Shown here piece by piece: positions 42,712-51,387 of a DNA stretch of 64,000 nt. How positions within the stretch are numbered: position 1 is the first letter of the stretch; every line of letters starts with the position of its first letter. The notes beneath the pieces were generated by a model. It ran no database searches, was not told the DNA's origin, and worked only from the letters and a program-made list of their open reading frames with translations. The stretch covers positions 107,204-171,203 of the forward strand of contig JBCCEW010000009.1 of the NCBI GenBank assembly GCA_039030075.1, written 5' to 3'. Position numbers and translations under genes: made by a program. Origin of the DNA: Myxococcota bacterium (lineage in GTDB: Bacteria; Myxococcota_A; UBA9160; SMWR01).

Positions 42712-43457
42712 AGCCCCCCGATCGCGGCGAAGATCGCCTCGGGTTCGGCGCGTTCCCGGTAGGTGGTGGACTGGTAGGTCCACTGCACCTGGCCCGACCG
42801 GTCCACGAGTATGGCGGTCGGGTAGGCGATGTCGGCGCCGTCCTGGCGCGCGCCCTGATGGCGGATGCCGAGCGCGTCGAGCAGGGTGCCGTCGGTGTCG
42901 GCGAGGAAGGTGAACTCGACGTCGAGGTGGTCGCGCAGGCGTCGCGACACCTTCGGGGGGTCGACGCTCACCGCGTAGAGTTCGACGCCCTGGTCGTGGA
43001 TCCGTTCGTAGTACTGCTCGAGCTGGACCAGCTCGACCCGACAGAAGGGTCACCAATCGCCGCGGTAGAAGATGTAGAGCTCGGGCGGGCGCGTTTCGCC
43101 CTCGGTGCGCGCGTGGCGGATCTCGTCCTGGTCGAGCAGCGAGTACGCCGGGAACGGATCGCCCACCGCGACCTGGAGTGTCGAGGGCGGCAGCTGGGAG
43201 AGCTGCAGGATGTAGACCGAGACCAGGCCGACGAGCAGCGCCTCGACGCCGACCACGGGCCAGGCGAACCAGGGGCGGCGACGCACGAGGGAGCCGATTC
43301 CGAGGGCGAGTCCGCCCCACATCGGGAGCAACACGAACCAGGGGACCCGTGCGTGGATGATCTGCTCGAAGCCGAAGCGCAGCGTGTCGCTCGGGGCCAT
43401 CGCCCAGAAGATCCACGCGACCATCCCGAAGACGACGACGGCGGAGGCGACGAGCAT
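42708..43457 (-). CDS. Membrane-anchored peroxiredoxin-like selenoprotein (in-frame UGA = Sec136)
   Basis: One frame from ATG 43457 to TAG 42708 is broken only by TGA at 43052-43050. Reading it as selenocysteine gives 249 aa: three N-terminal helices (about 1-22, 38-58, 65-85), then a thioredoxin fold with FYRGDW-U-PFC, where AhpC/TSA-like proteins have RGxWCPxC, followed by VELVQLEQYYERI and LYAVSVDPP. Sec136 is followed by Cys139 (UxxC). The reading frame and protein similarity continue across the stop, and a SECIS-like hairpin follows. A conventional caller would report two fragments. Confidence 0.85.
43018..43052 (-). promoter_or_regulatory. Bacterial SECIS-like element for Sec136
   Basis: On the minus-strand RNA, 13 nt after UGA (43052-43050), TCGAGCT pairs with AGCTCGA (43036-43018) around a GGUCC loop; GGUC occupies positions +21 to +24 after UGA. 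The E. coli fdhF SECIS places the same GGUC at about +19 to +22. This should bind SelB and direct selenocysteine insertion. Confidence 0.75.
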
Positions 43458-43558
43458 GGGCCGAGGGTAGCGCGTCCCGCTCGGGCTTCGGCCGCACTGG
43501 GCTTCGGTCGCGTTCGGGGTGCCGCCGCGCCCGGGCTTTCTCTCGACTGGGGCTTCGT

Positions 43559-44254
43559 TCAACCCGACGCTTCGGAGGCGCCGGCGTCGGACGCCTCGAG
43601 GAAGACGCCCGTGTAGAGAAGCCGTTCCCGATAGACGAACCGCCCTTCGATCTCGCGTCGCCCGAACCAGGAGGGAGCCGACGGGTCGACGAGCCGCACC
43701 TGGAACTGCCCCGGACCCGCGAGCTGCACCTCCGCGTCGTGGAACTCCAGGGTGTGTCGCAATCGCGGGAAGTAGGCCTTGTAGAAGCTCTCCTTGGCGC
43801 TCCAGACGAGCTTCGCCCAATCGCGCCCGAGCGCGCGGTCGTGCTCCTGCGCGCGATCGCGTTCGGCCGGCCCGAGCACGGTGTCGATCACCTCGGTCGG
43901 CAGGGCATCGGCACCCTCGACATCGAAGCCGAGCGCGACCACGTCGCTCGCGCGGGCGACCACCGCACCGCAGGCATCGTCACAGTGGCTGATGCTCCCG
44001 ACGAACCCCTGGGGCCACACGGGGACCCGATCCGGGTCGCGGGGCAGGGCGCCCGCCTCGCCACCGAGGGTCGAGAGGGCATCGCGCGCGCAGGCGCGTC
44101 CAGCGGCGAACTCGCGTCGACGCTTCGCGACCGCCCTGGCCACGATGGCCACCTCGCCCGCCACGAGCGGCGCCTCCCAATCGCTCGCTTCCGCCATGCG
44201 CAGCGCGGAGGCTTCCGGAAACAGGGACGCGATCTCCGCGACGTGGGTCGGCAA
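43559..44254 (-). CDS. 4'-phosphopantetheinyl transferase (EntD/Sfp type)
   Basis: About 231 aa if TTG 44254 is used (212 aa from ATG 44197). The N-terminal LFPEASAL matches the EntD LFPEE box, then RRREFAAGRACARDAL, GSISHC, the metal-binding FDVEGAD and WSAKESFYKAYF. All motifs are intact. It transfers phosphopantetheine from CoA to carrier proteins of polyketide, non-ribosomal peptide or fatty-acid synthases; no synthase is in the window. The TTG start keeps the LFPE box and has AGAGG upstream. Confidence 0.9.
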   Translation of the reverse strand: MPTHVAEIASLFPEASALRMAEASDWEAPLVAGEVAIVARAVAKRRREFAAGRACARDALSTLGGEAGALPRDPDRVPVWPQGFVGSISHCDDACGAVVARASDVVALGFDVEGADALPTEVIDTVLGPAERDRAQEHDRALGRDWAKLVWSAKESFYKAYFPRLRHTLEFHDAEVQLAGPGQFQVRLVDPSAPSWFGRREIEGRFVYRERLLYTGVFLEASDAGASEASG

Positions 44255-44422
44255 CGGCTGGGATCCTCTCGGGCCGCCGGCGTGGGCGAAGCGCGATTCT
44301 ACGCCCGGCGCCTCGGGTCGCCCACGCTCCGGAGCCCCTTGGCGGGAAGCCCGGACTTCGGCGGGGTCCGGGCGAGGGGCTACTCTCGTTCTCCGTCGCT
44401 CGACGAACTGCCCGAGACCCGC

Positions 44423-44905
44423 GTGCAACCCGACCCCCCTGCCGACTCCGCCCCGCTCGCCCCTGCCGCCCCGGTGGCAGTCTCGGGCGACGCGCCCTTC
44501 CTGTACTTCGCCTGGCTGGTCGCGCTGGTCGGGACCTTCTCCAGCCTCTTCTTCGGCGAGGTGATGCAGCTGCCGCCGTGCACGCTCTGCTGGTACCAGC
44601 GCATCTGCCTGTTTCCGCTGAGCCTCGTCCTCACGGTCGGGATCCTGCTGAAGGACGCCCGCGTGGTGCACTACGCGCTGCCGCTCGTGGTGCTGGGCTT
44701 CGGGATCGCCGTGTATCACAACGGCGTGTACTGGGGCGTGATCCCCGAGTCCCTGTCGCCCTGCGCCGAGGGCGTGTCGTGCCGCGAGGTGCACCTCGAG
44801 TGGCTCGGGTTCATCACGATCCCGTTCCTGTCGTTCTCTGCCTTCAGCTTGATCGGGGCTAGTCTGTGGCTCCATCAGCGCACCACGGGGAGCACGGAAG
44901 CGTGA
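44423..44905 (+). CDS. Disulfide bond formation protein B (DsbB/BdbC-like)
   Basis: 160 aa from GTG 44423. Four membrane helices with the first redox pair PPCTLCWYQR (Cys53, Cys56) and the second pair in SPCAEGVSCREV. DsbB reoxidises DsbA and passes electrons to quinone. The short length and WYQRI signature match the BdbC branch. It ends 16 bp before the DsbA-like gene, forming a dedicated oxidase pair. TACTCT near 44382 is a candidate -10. Confidence 0.92.
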   Translation: MQPDPPADSAPLAPAAPVAVSGDAPFLYFAWLVALVGTFSSLFFGEVMQLPPCTLCWYQRICLFPLSLVLTVGILLKDARVVHYALPLVVLGFGIAVYHNGVYWGVIPESLSPCAEGVSCREVHLEWLGFITIPFLSFSAFSLIGASLWLHQRTTGSTEA

Positions 44906-44921
44906 ACAAGGAAGGAAGCCC

Positions 44922-45608
44922 ATGAGCAAGGAAGCAAGCCGGTTGGCCCTCGCGGCGGGCGCGTTGCTCGTGGTTTTCGGGATCGGCGCGTTCCTCTACA
45001 ACCAGTCCCAGAGCGACGCCCAGTCGAGTCTGCTGGCCGCCGCCGACGACACGGTCTTCGAGCGCCCCCACAGCGTGACCAAGGGGTCTGCCGACGCGCA
45101 GGTGACGATCGTCGAGTTCCTCGACCCCGAGTGCGGCTCCTGCAAGCTGATGCATCCCTACGTGAAGCGGGTCATGAACCAGTACGGCAGCCGGGTGCGT
45201 CTGGTCATCCGCTACCTCCCGCTCCACAAGAACTCGATCCAGGCGATCGCGGCGCTTGAGGCGGCCCGCGAGCAGGACCGCTTCTGGGACATGCTCGAGA
45301 TCCTGTTCCGCGAACAGCACATCTGGGGCTCGCACAAGCTGCCGCGCCCCGAGCTCATTCCGGGCTACGCCGAGCAGATCGGGCTCGACATGGAGGCCTA
45401 CGATCGGGTGGTGAGCCGCGGCGAATACAAAAAGCTCGCCGACATCGATCGCGCCGACGCGGCAACGCTCGGTGTGCGCGGGACGCCGACCTTCTTCGTC
45501 AACGGACGGCCCCTCGAGAAGCTGGGCTACGACGGGCTGCGTCAGCTCGTCGCCGACGCCCTCGCCCAGTCCTCCCGCACCGACAGCGAGTCCGGCACCG
45601 AGAGCTAG
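44922..45608 (+). CDS. DsbA-like thiol-disulfide oxidoreductase (BdbD-like)
   Basis: 228 aa, ATG with GGAAG upstream. One N-terminal membrane anchor (about 7-26), then a thioredoxin fold with active site DPECGSCKLM (Cys71-Cys74), an alpha-helical insertion and the cis-Pro loop GTPTFFVN. Partner of the DsbB-like protein immediately upstream. It introduces disulfides into exported proteins, such as the secretin-system or lipase proteins of this organism. Confidence 0.92.
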   Translation: MSKEASRLALAAGALLVVFGIGAFLYNQSQSDAQSSLLAAADDTVFERPHSVTKGSADAQVTIVEFLDPECGSCKLMHPYVKRVMNQYGSRVRLVIRYLPLHKNSIQAIAALEAAREQDRFWDMLEILFREQHIWGSHKLPRPELIPGYAEQIGLDMEAYDRVVSRGEYKKLADIDRADAATLGVRGTPTFFVNGRPLEKLGYDGLRQLVADALAQSSRTDSESGTES

Positions 45609-45618
45609 CGGCCCCGCG

Positions 45619-46035
45619 TCAGCGGGTTTCCGGGCGATTCACGGCGGCGATCTGGTCGTTCAGCGTCCAGAAGTCGTAGAGCACGCCCACGCCGACGATA
45701 CCCCCGCTCACGAGGTAGAGGATCCCGGTCCAGAGCTTCCCGAGGTAGAAGCGGTGGATGCCGACCACGCCGAGGAAGGTGAGCAGCCCCCAGGCGAGGC
45801 TGTAGTCGATCTCTCCGGTGACGAAGCGTTCGTCGGCGTCGCGGTCCATCGAGGGGATCAGGAACAGGTCGATCAGCCAGCCGATTCCCAACAGGCCCAG
45901 CGTGCAGAACCAGAGGGTGCCGGTGTAGGGCTTGCCGTAGTAGAAGCGATGGGACCCGAGGAAGCCGAAGAGCCAGAGCAGGTAGCCGATGCTCTTGCGG
46001 TGGGTGTCGCCGCGGGCAGCGGCCTCGGAACTCAT
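45619..46035 (-). CDS. Tandem TM2-domain membrane protein
   Basis: 138 aa with two TM2 modules: GFLGSHRFYYGKPYTG (about 25-75) and GVVGIHRFYLGKLWTG (about 88-130), each two helices joined by a short polar turn. TM2 proteins are widespread and of unknown function. The ATG overlaps the upstream gene's TGA by 4 bp (ATGA, 46032-46035), so the two are coupled. Confidence 0.87.
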   Translation of the reverse strand: MSSEAAARGDTHRKSIGYLLWLFGFLGSHRFYYGKPYTGTLWFCTLGLLGIGWLIDLFLIPSMDRDADERFVTGEIDYSLAWGLLTFLGVVGIHRFYLGKLWTGILYLVSGGIVGVGVLYDFWTLNDQIAAVNRPETR

Positions 46036-46529
46036 CGGCTGCCCTCGACCACCAGGTACACGATCCGCACGAAGGTGATCACCGCCGAGGTCAGCACCAG
46101 GGTGAGCCCGGCGTAGAAGACCCCGAAGCTGGCCGGGTAGCCGACGCTGAAGGCATTCAGGGCGAGGGCGATCGCCGCCAGCAGGGCACTCACCCAGAAA
46201 CCCACGTCGAACACGATCGTCTCACGCAGGAAGATCGAGCCGAAGAGCTGACGCTGACGGGTGAAGGTGCGGGCCAGCAGGGCCAGCGTTGCCAGGCCGA
46301 GGCCCGCGCTAGCGATCGACCAGACACTCTCCTCGGCGATCTCGAACGCCAACAGGCCGACGGGGAGCAGCGAGAAGGCGATCGTGGTACCGCCGGCCTC
46401 GACCATCACGCGCAGGCGCAACTCGGCCATCGGAGCCGCGCGCGATTGCAACACCGCGACGATGCCCGCAAAGCCGAGCACCGCGACGGCGATCTCGGCG
46501 GTCGTCAGGAGCGTGTCCGAGGGATTCAC
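46032..46529 (-). CDS. Small polytopic membrane protein, unknown function
   Basis: 165 aa with four to five hydrophobic helices (TAEIAVAVLGFAGIVAVL; TIAFSLLPVGLLAF; VWSIASAGLGLATLAL; FWVSALLAAIALAL; VLTSAVITFVRIVYLV). No known domain recognised. It begins at ATG 46529 and overlaps the TM2 gene by 4 bp. The MITE-like element begins 84 bp upstream. Confidence 0.75.
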   Translation of the reverse strand: MNPSDTLLTTAEIAVAVLGFAGIVAVLQSRAAPMAELRLRVMVEAGGTTIAFSLLPVGLLAFEIAEESVWSIASAGLGLATLALLARTFTRQRQLFGSIFLRETIVFDVGFWVSALLAAIALALNAFSVGYPASFGVFYAGLTLVLTSAVITFVRIVYLVVEGSR

Positions 46530-46613
46530 GAGGCCTCACCGTACCCGCGCGAAAAGCGGCCCGGCAAACTACCACGCGGGCCGTGGCCGGCCAACGCGCG
46601 CCCCGCGGCGACG

Positions 46614-46774
46614 AGAGGGCATCTCATCGACCCCTCGGTCGCCAGGCACCCGCCTTCGCTCCGATCTCTTCGTTGCGAAACCTCGCCGTAGCGTCGCTAT
46701 GCCTGCGGTTTCGCGCCTCGACCTCGGGCCGAATTCGGGCCCCTGTCTCGGTCGGGGTCGATGCGATGCCCTCT
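46614..46774. repeat. MITE-like palindromic element, copy A
   Basis: About 161 bp bounded by 21-bp inverted repeats (46614-46634 and 46754-46774, 20 of 21 matching; AGAGGGCATC outer part). The core has GCGAAACC and GGTTTCGC flanking an inner imperfect stem. The core closely matches the element at 56286-56452 although the terminal repeats differ. It has no coding capacity and touches the stop of the VOC gene. Most of the 243-bp intergenic region is this element. Confidence 0.65.
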
Positions 46775-47234
46775 ACTCGTCGAAGCTCAGCGTGCTGGCA
46801 CCCGAGCCGGGCACGTGCTCGAGCAGCTCGAAGACGTTTCCGAACGGGTCGCGTCCGTAGGCGAAGCGGGCGGGCGAAGCGCCGAAGGGAGGTGTGTTGA
46901 ACGTCACACCCTTCGAGACCAGGTAGTCGTAGTCGGTCTGGAAGTCGTCGGTGCAGACCGCGAAATGAGTGAGCCCGGTCCGGTTCACCGGTCGGTTCGC
47001 GACGCCGTCCTCGGGGCTGTTGAACTCGAAGAGTTCGATGCAGGAGTTGCCCTTGCGGACCATGCGCACCTTGCAGCCGGCGTCCTCGATTCCGAAGGCC
47101 TCGTCCATCGGCGCGACGCCGGAGGGAATGTTCGCCTCCATCACCTGTTCGAAACCCATCACGCCGCAGTAGAAATCGAGCGCCTTGTCCATGTCGGGGA
47201 CGGCCAGCGCGGGGTGGTGCACTCCCAGAATCAT
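46773..47234 (-). CDS. VOC-superfamily protein (glyoxalase/bleomycin resistance fold)
   Basis: 153 aa from ATG 47234 (AAGGAGAG 6 nt upstream; the longer upstream frame is Pro-rich and unlikely). ILGVHHPALAVPDMDKALDFYCGVMGFEQV and LTHFAVCTDDFQTDYDYL plus DPFGNVFELLEH give the metal ligands His, His and Glu. Relatives include methylmalonyl-CoA epimerase, glyoxalase I and extradiol dioxygenases. No operon partner. Its stop is at the edge of copy A of the repeat. Confidence 0.87.
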   Translation of the reverse strand: MILGVHHPALAVPDMDKALDFYCGVMGFEQVMEANIPSGVAPMDEAFGIEDAGCKVRMVRKGNSCIELFEFNSPEDGVANRPVNRTGLTHFAVCTDDFQTDYDYLVSKGVTFNTPPFGASPARFAYGRDPFGNVFELLEHVPGSGASTLSFDE

Positions 47235-47325
47235 CGCTGCTCTCCTTGCACGAGCGACCGTCGGGCCGCCCGGTGGCTTGGGGAGCGGGAGCATACCGCG
47301 AAGGCTGCCGTCGGTGGGGGCCTGG

Positions 47326-48441
47326 TCAGCCGGGCGTGACCAGGCAGTCGAGGATGCGCTCGATCTCCGCCCGCTGCTCGGCGCGCGGCGCCGGCCCGTC
47401 GTTCACCACACGATCCGCGGCGCGGAAGAACGGCAGGAACGCGGGTTCGTCCTCGCAGCGTTTCGCCACCTGGAGCGGGCGTCCCGTCCCGACGCGGGCG
47501 TCCCAGGCGGCGCGCACCTCGCTCCAGAACCGTCCCGTGGCTTCCCAGTAGGCGTCGCCGGCGCTGAAGTCGAAGCCCCGGATCCGCTGGTAGCGGTTGA
47601 CGCCGATCTCGCGGGCGCGATCGGCGAGGGGGCGCCCGCTCTCCGTGTCGAGGACGCGTTTGCGGTTGTCCTGTTCGTGCACCCAGCCGCTCGGCATGAC
47701 GGTCAGGCGGTGGCGCCCCTCGAGCACGTGGTAGTCGTCGCGGACGCTGCTCTCGCGGCGGGGCAGCGGACGCCAGCCATCTTCGCTGGTCCATACCGAG
47801 GCCTGGGGGCCGTGCTCCCAGCTGCCGAGGGTGGCGTAGCGCGGCGAGTCGTCGACCTGGTAGACGGTCTGGCTCCAGCGCCCGCGGGCTTCGCCCGCGT
47901 TGACGCGCTCGAGCCGCCAGCGCTGGAGGCCCTGGTACCGCAGCGCGCGCTCGGGTTCGTAGCGCCAATCCTGCCGCCAGTGCTTCTGGACGAAGGGACC
48001 GAGGAGCTCCCCGTCATCGCCCTCGACCACCATCACGAGGATGTGCTGGAGCCGCACGAAATGCGGACCGGATTCCACCACGTAGATGCGTTCGGTGCCC
48101 CAGGATCGGTACGGCGTCGCGGGCTCGGTCGCGCCGTCGAAGCGGACCGTCTCGAGGAAGTCGAAGCTGGCCCGGTAGTCGCCGGCCATGGCCAGGATCG
48201 CGGCCCGGTCCCGCTCCGGCAGATCGAGGGAGTCGGCCTGGAGCGCGCGCCACGCCTGCGGCGGCTCGGGGTCGAGCTCGACGGCGGGCCCCTGGGTGGT
48301 GCCCCCACGCGGGGGCAGGACCTCGGGTGAGACGAACCCCCAGCCAAACAGATACGGACGCGACGGCGGTTCGTTCATGTGGGCGCAGGCGCTGGCCAGC
48401 AGCGCGCAGCCGAGCAGGACGATGCGGGAGACGGGATTCAT
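47326..48441 (-). CDS. Lipoprotein of a DUF6607-like family
   Basis: 371 aa from ATG 48441 (a start 6 bp upstream is possible). Lipoprotein signal LLASAC (Cys19). The body has FVQKHWRQDWRYEPERAL and SGWVHEQDNRKR, aromatic and charged segments that I associate with the uncharacterised DUF6607 family; the name is tentative. A beta-rich, Trp-containing fold facing the periplasm is likely. It is divergent from the RND transporter at 48574 with a 132-bp gap. Confidence 0.7.
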   Translation of the reverse strand: MNPVSRIVLLGCALLASACAHMNEPPSRPYLFGWGFVSPEVLPPRGGTTQGPAVELDPEPPQAWRALQADSLDLPERDRAAILAMAGDYRASFDFLETVRFDGATEPATPYRSWGTERIYVVESGPHFVRLQHILVMVVEGDDGELLGPFVQKHWRQDWRYEPERALRYQGLQRWRLERVNAGEARGRWSQTVYQVDDSPRYATLGSWEHGPQASVWTSEDGWRPLPRRESSVRDDYHVLEGRHRLTVMPSGWVHEQDNRKRVLDTESGRPLADRAREIGVNRYQRIRGFDFSAGDAYWEATGRFWSEVRAAWDARVGTGRPLQVAKRCEDEPAFLPFFRAADRVVNDGPAPRAEQRAEIERILDCLVTPG

Positions 48442-48573
48442 GGGCATGACCTCGCCCCGAACCATAACCGGCCCTCGCGGGCGCGGATGCAGCACTGGGG
48501 GGTGGTCCCACCAGCCGCGCGGTGACGCGCCCCGGGCGACCACTGCGCGGGCGCCGTACCCTGCCTCCGGCCC

Positions 48574-51372
48574 ATGTCCGACCTGCGCGAACGCCTGATC
48601 GACCCGCTCGAGAAGCTCTTGCTGGAGCATCCGCGCTGGGTCGTGGTCAGCGTGGCGCTGCTCTTCGCGCTGAGTCTGCTCGCGCTCGTCGACCTGCGCA
48701 GTGGCGAGCCGCGCCTGCGGCTCGATCCCTCGGTCGATGGCCTCTTGCCCGAGGACGATCCGGGCCGGCAGTACCTCGAGCGGATCCAGGCCCTCTTCGA
48801 CAGCGGCGACGTCGTGTTGATCGGGCTGTCCAGCGACGACGCCTTCACCCGTGAGCGGCTCGCCCGGCTGGAGGAGCTCTCCGAGGCGATCGAGTCCGAG
48901 CCCGAGGTGCTCTACGTCTCGAGTCTCTCGACGGCCGTTCACATCCGCGGCGAGAACGGGGCGCTGCGCGTCGGACCGTTCTTCGAAGACGTGCCCGAGA
49001 CGCCCGCGGAGCTCGCCGACCTGCGCGAACGTGCCCTCGCCGATCCGATCTATGCGGGCAACCTGATCTCGCGCGACGGGCGCGTGGCCGTCGTCGCGGC
49101 CCAGCTCCTGGATGTTTCCGAGGAAGCGCTGATCACCTCCCGCTTCGACGAGCGGATCCGCGCCCTCGCGGAGGCGGCTGCGGGGGACGCCGAGGTGTGG
49201 ATCACCGGGGCACCCCACATCCAGGCCGAGATCGCGCGCCTCCTGCGCCGCGACATCCAGGGCGTCCTCCCGATCGCCTACGTCGTGATGGCCCTGGCGG
49301 CTTTCGTGGCGTTCCGGAGCTGGCGTGGGGTGGCGATCCCGATGCTGACCGTCGGGGTCGCGGTCACCGCGACGATGGCGTGCATGGCCGAGATTTCGGG
49401 CTCGCTCAACCAGGTGACCTCGGCCGTGCCCTCGATCCTCGTGGTGGTGGGCTTCGCCTATGCGGTGCATCTGCTGGCGGCCTACGAAAAGGCGCGGCGC
49501 GCCGGGGAGGGCGACTCGCGGGCGCTGGTGCACGGAGCCCTGCGCGAAACGGCGATCCCCGTGTTCTTCACGGGCGTGACCACCGCCGCCGGGTTCCTGA
49601 CGCTCACGACGAGTTCGCTCCACGCGGTCCAGCAGTTCGGGTTCTACAACGCGCTCGGTGTGGGGCTCACGACGCTCTTCGCGCTCACGCTGGTCCCCGC
49701 CCTGCTGCGGCTGCTGCCGGTGTCGTCCGGGGCGGTCACTCCTTCCCAAACCGAGCCCGATCGCTTCGACCGCTGGCTGTCGCGCGTCGCCCAGTTCGAC
49801 CTGCGGCGGCGCTCGACGGTGCTCCTGTCCGCCGCGGTGTTGGCCGCCGCCGCCCTGATCGCGACTACGCGGATCGAGGTCGGGACGAGTCTGGTCAGCA
49901 GCCTGTCCGGCTCGAATCCCAGCCGCATCGACTTCGAAGCCTTCAACCAGCACCTCCAGGGCGCCAACGGGTTCCGCGTCGTGCTCGAGGCCCGCGAGCC
50001 CGACGCGTTCAAGGACCCGGTGTCGCTCCGGGCCGTCGACGACCTGACGAGCTGGCTCCTCGAGCAACCCGAGATCGGCGGCGTCACGTCGCTGGCCGAC
50101 TACGTGAAGACCATTCACCGCGGCGTCGACGGCGAAGCCGCCTTCCGGATCCCGGATTCGGCCGAAGCGGTGAGCCAGCTGTTGATCCTCGGCGAGAACG
50201 AGGAGCTCCAGCGCTTCGTGGTGCCGGACTACAGCGTCGCGAACCTCGAAGTGCGCACCTCGGCGATCGATTCGAGCGCGTTGGTGCCGCTGGTGCATCG
50301 CATCCAGACCCGCCTCGACGAACTGCCGGGCTCACTCGCGGGCCAGGTCACCGGCAACACGGTGCTCGTGGCCCAGACCCTCGACGAGATCGCCGTCGGC
50401 CAGCTGCGCAGCCTCGGCACCGCGTTCGTGATCATCTACCTGATCCTCTCGTTCCTGTTCACGTCGTTCCGCATCGGGCTCGTGGCGTTGATTCCCAACG
50501 CGCTCCCGGTGCTGGTCTACTTCGGTCTCCTGGGACTCTCCGGTGTCTCGCTCAACGTCACGACCGGGCTCGTGGCCTGTCTGGTGCTCGGGATCGTGGT
50601 CGACGACACGATCCACCTGATGGCCCACTTCAACGAAGCGGCGAAGCGGATGGCCGACGAGCGTCGCGGCGTCCTCGAGGCCGTGGTCGCCGTGGGGCGA
50701 CCGATCACCTACACGACGATCGCCCTGTGTCTGGGATTCCTGTGCTTGCTCGCGAGTGGCAACGCCAATCAGTTCGAGTTCGGATTGCTCTCGGCGGCGA
50801 CCCTCGCGATCGCCTGGGTCATCGACATCACGCTGACGCCGGCGATCGCCGGACGCCTCCGGGTGGTCACGCTCTGGGACGTGCTGCGCCTCGATCTCGG
50901 TGAGGCGCCCCAGCGTTCGATTCCGGTCTTCAAGGGACTGACCGAGCGGCAGGCACGCATCGCGGCGCTGATGGCCTCCTTCCGGCCCTTCCGTGCCGGC
51001 GACTGTGTCGTGGCCGACGGGACGCTGGGCGACGAGATGTTCGTGGTGATCGACGGCGAACTGGAGGCGAGCGTCGGGAGCGGTCCGACGCGGACCGTGC
51101 TGCGCACGATGCGCCGCGGCGACCTGATCGGCGAAGTCGGACTGGTGCTGGGGCGGCGCTCGGCGGACGTCGTGGCCATGACCGACGGGCGACTCCTGCG
51201 GCTGACCCGAGAAGACCTGGATCGGCTGAGTCGACGCTATCCGCGGATCGCCGCGATCCTGAACGGGCGGCTCAGCGAGGTGCTCGCGATGCGCCTGGTG
51301 TCGCTGACCGGTCGCGTGGGATCGGCCACCGAGACCCGGGAAGCCGCTTCGTCGCCACCGCCGACGCCCTGA
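48574..51372 (+). CDS. RND/MMPL-family exporter fused to a cyclic-nucleotide-binding domain
   Basis: 932 aa. Two six-helix blocks with large periplasmic loops, typical of MMPL/HpnN-like transporters (VVVSVALLFALSLLAL; GFAYAVHLLAAYEKARR; second block with LGIVVDDTIHLMAHFNEA, the proton-relay helix). Residues about 795-910 form a cNMP-binding domain (FRAGDCVVADGTLGDEMFVVIDGELEA, RRGDLIGEVGLVLGRRSADV). Transport of a lipid or hopanoid-like substrate may thus be gated by cAMP or cGMP. The fusion is unusual. Convergent with the GreA-like gene 15 bp away. Confidence 0.9.
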   Translation: MSDLRERLIDPLEKLLLEHPRWVVVSVALLFALSLLALVDLRSGEPRLRLDPSVDGLLPEDDPGRQYLERIQALFDSGDVVLIGLSSDDAFTRERLARLEELSEAIESEPEVLYVSSLSTAVHIRGENGALRVGPFFEDVPETPAELADLRERALADPIYAGNLISRDGRVAVVAAQLLDVSEEALITSRFDERIRALAEAAAGDAEVWITGAPHIQAEIARLLRRDIQGVLPIAYVVMALAAFVAFRSWRGVAIPMLTVGVAVTATMACMAEISGSLNQVTSAVPSILVVVGFAYAVHLLAAYEKARRAGEGDSRALVHGALRETAIPVFFTGVTTAAGFLTLTTSSLHAVQQFGFYNALGVGLTTLFALTLVPALLRLLPVSSGAVTPSQTEPDRFDRWLSRVAQFDLRRRSTVLLSAAVLAAAALIATTRIEVGTSLVSSLSGSNPSRIDFEAFNQHLQGANGFRVVLEAREPDAFKDPVSLRAVDDLTSWLLEQPEIGGVTSLADYVKTIHRGVDGEAAFRIPDSAEAVSQLLILGENEELQRFVVPDYSVANLEVRTSAIDSSALVPLVHRIQTRLDELPGSLAGQVTGNTVLVAQTLDEIAVGQLRSLGTAFVIIYLILSFLFTSFRIGLVALIPNALPVLVYFGLLGLSGVSLNVTTGLVACLVLGIVVDDTIHLMAHFNEAAKRMADERRGVLEAVVAVGRPITYTTIALCLGFLCLLASGNANQFEFGLLSAATLAIAWVIDITLTPAIAGRLRVVTLWDVLRLDLGEAPQRSIPVFKGLTERQARIAALMASFRPFRAGDCVVADGTLGDEMFVVIDGELEASVGSGPTRTVLRTMRRGDLIGEVGLVLGRRSADVVAMTDGRLLRLTREDLDRLSRRYPRIAAILNGRLSEVLAMRLVSLTGRVGSATETREAASSPPPTP

Positions 51373-51387
51373 ACCCGGGGGCGTGGG

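Noticed and set aside
42708-43457. Pseudogene or sequencing-error explanation for the in-frame TGA
   Set aside because: The TGA is at the redox Cys position, the frame is otherwise clean, and a GGUC-loop hairpin follows at the proper distance; the GPx gene shows the same arrangement.
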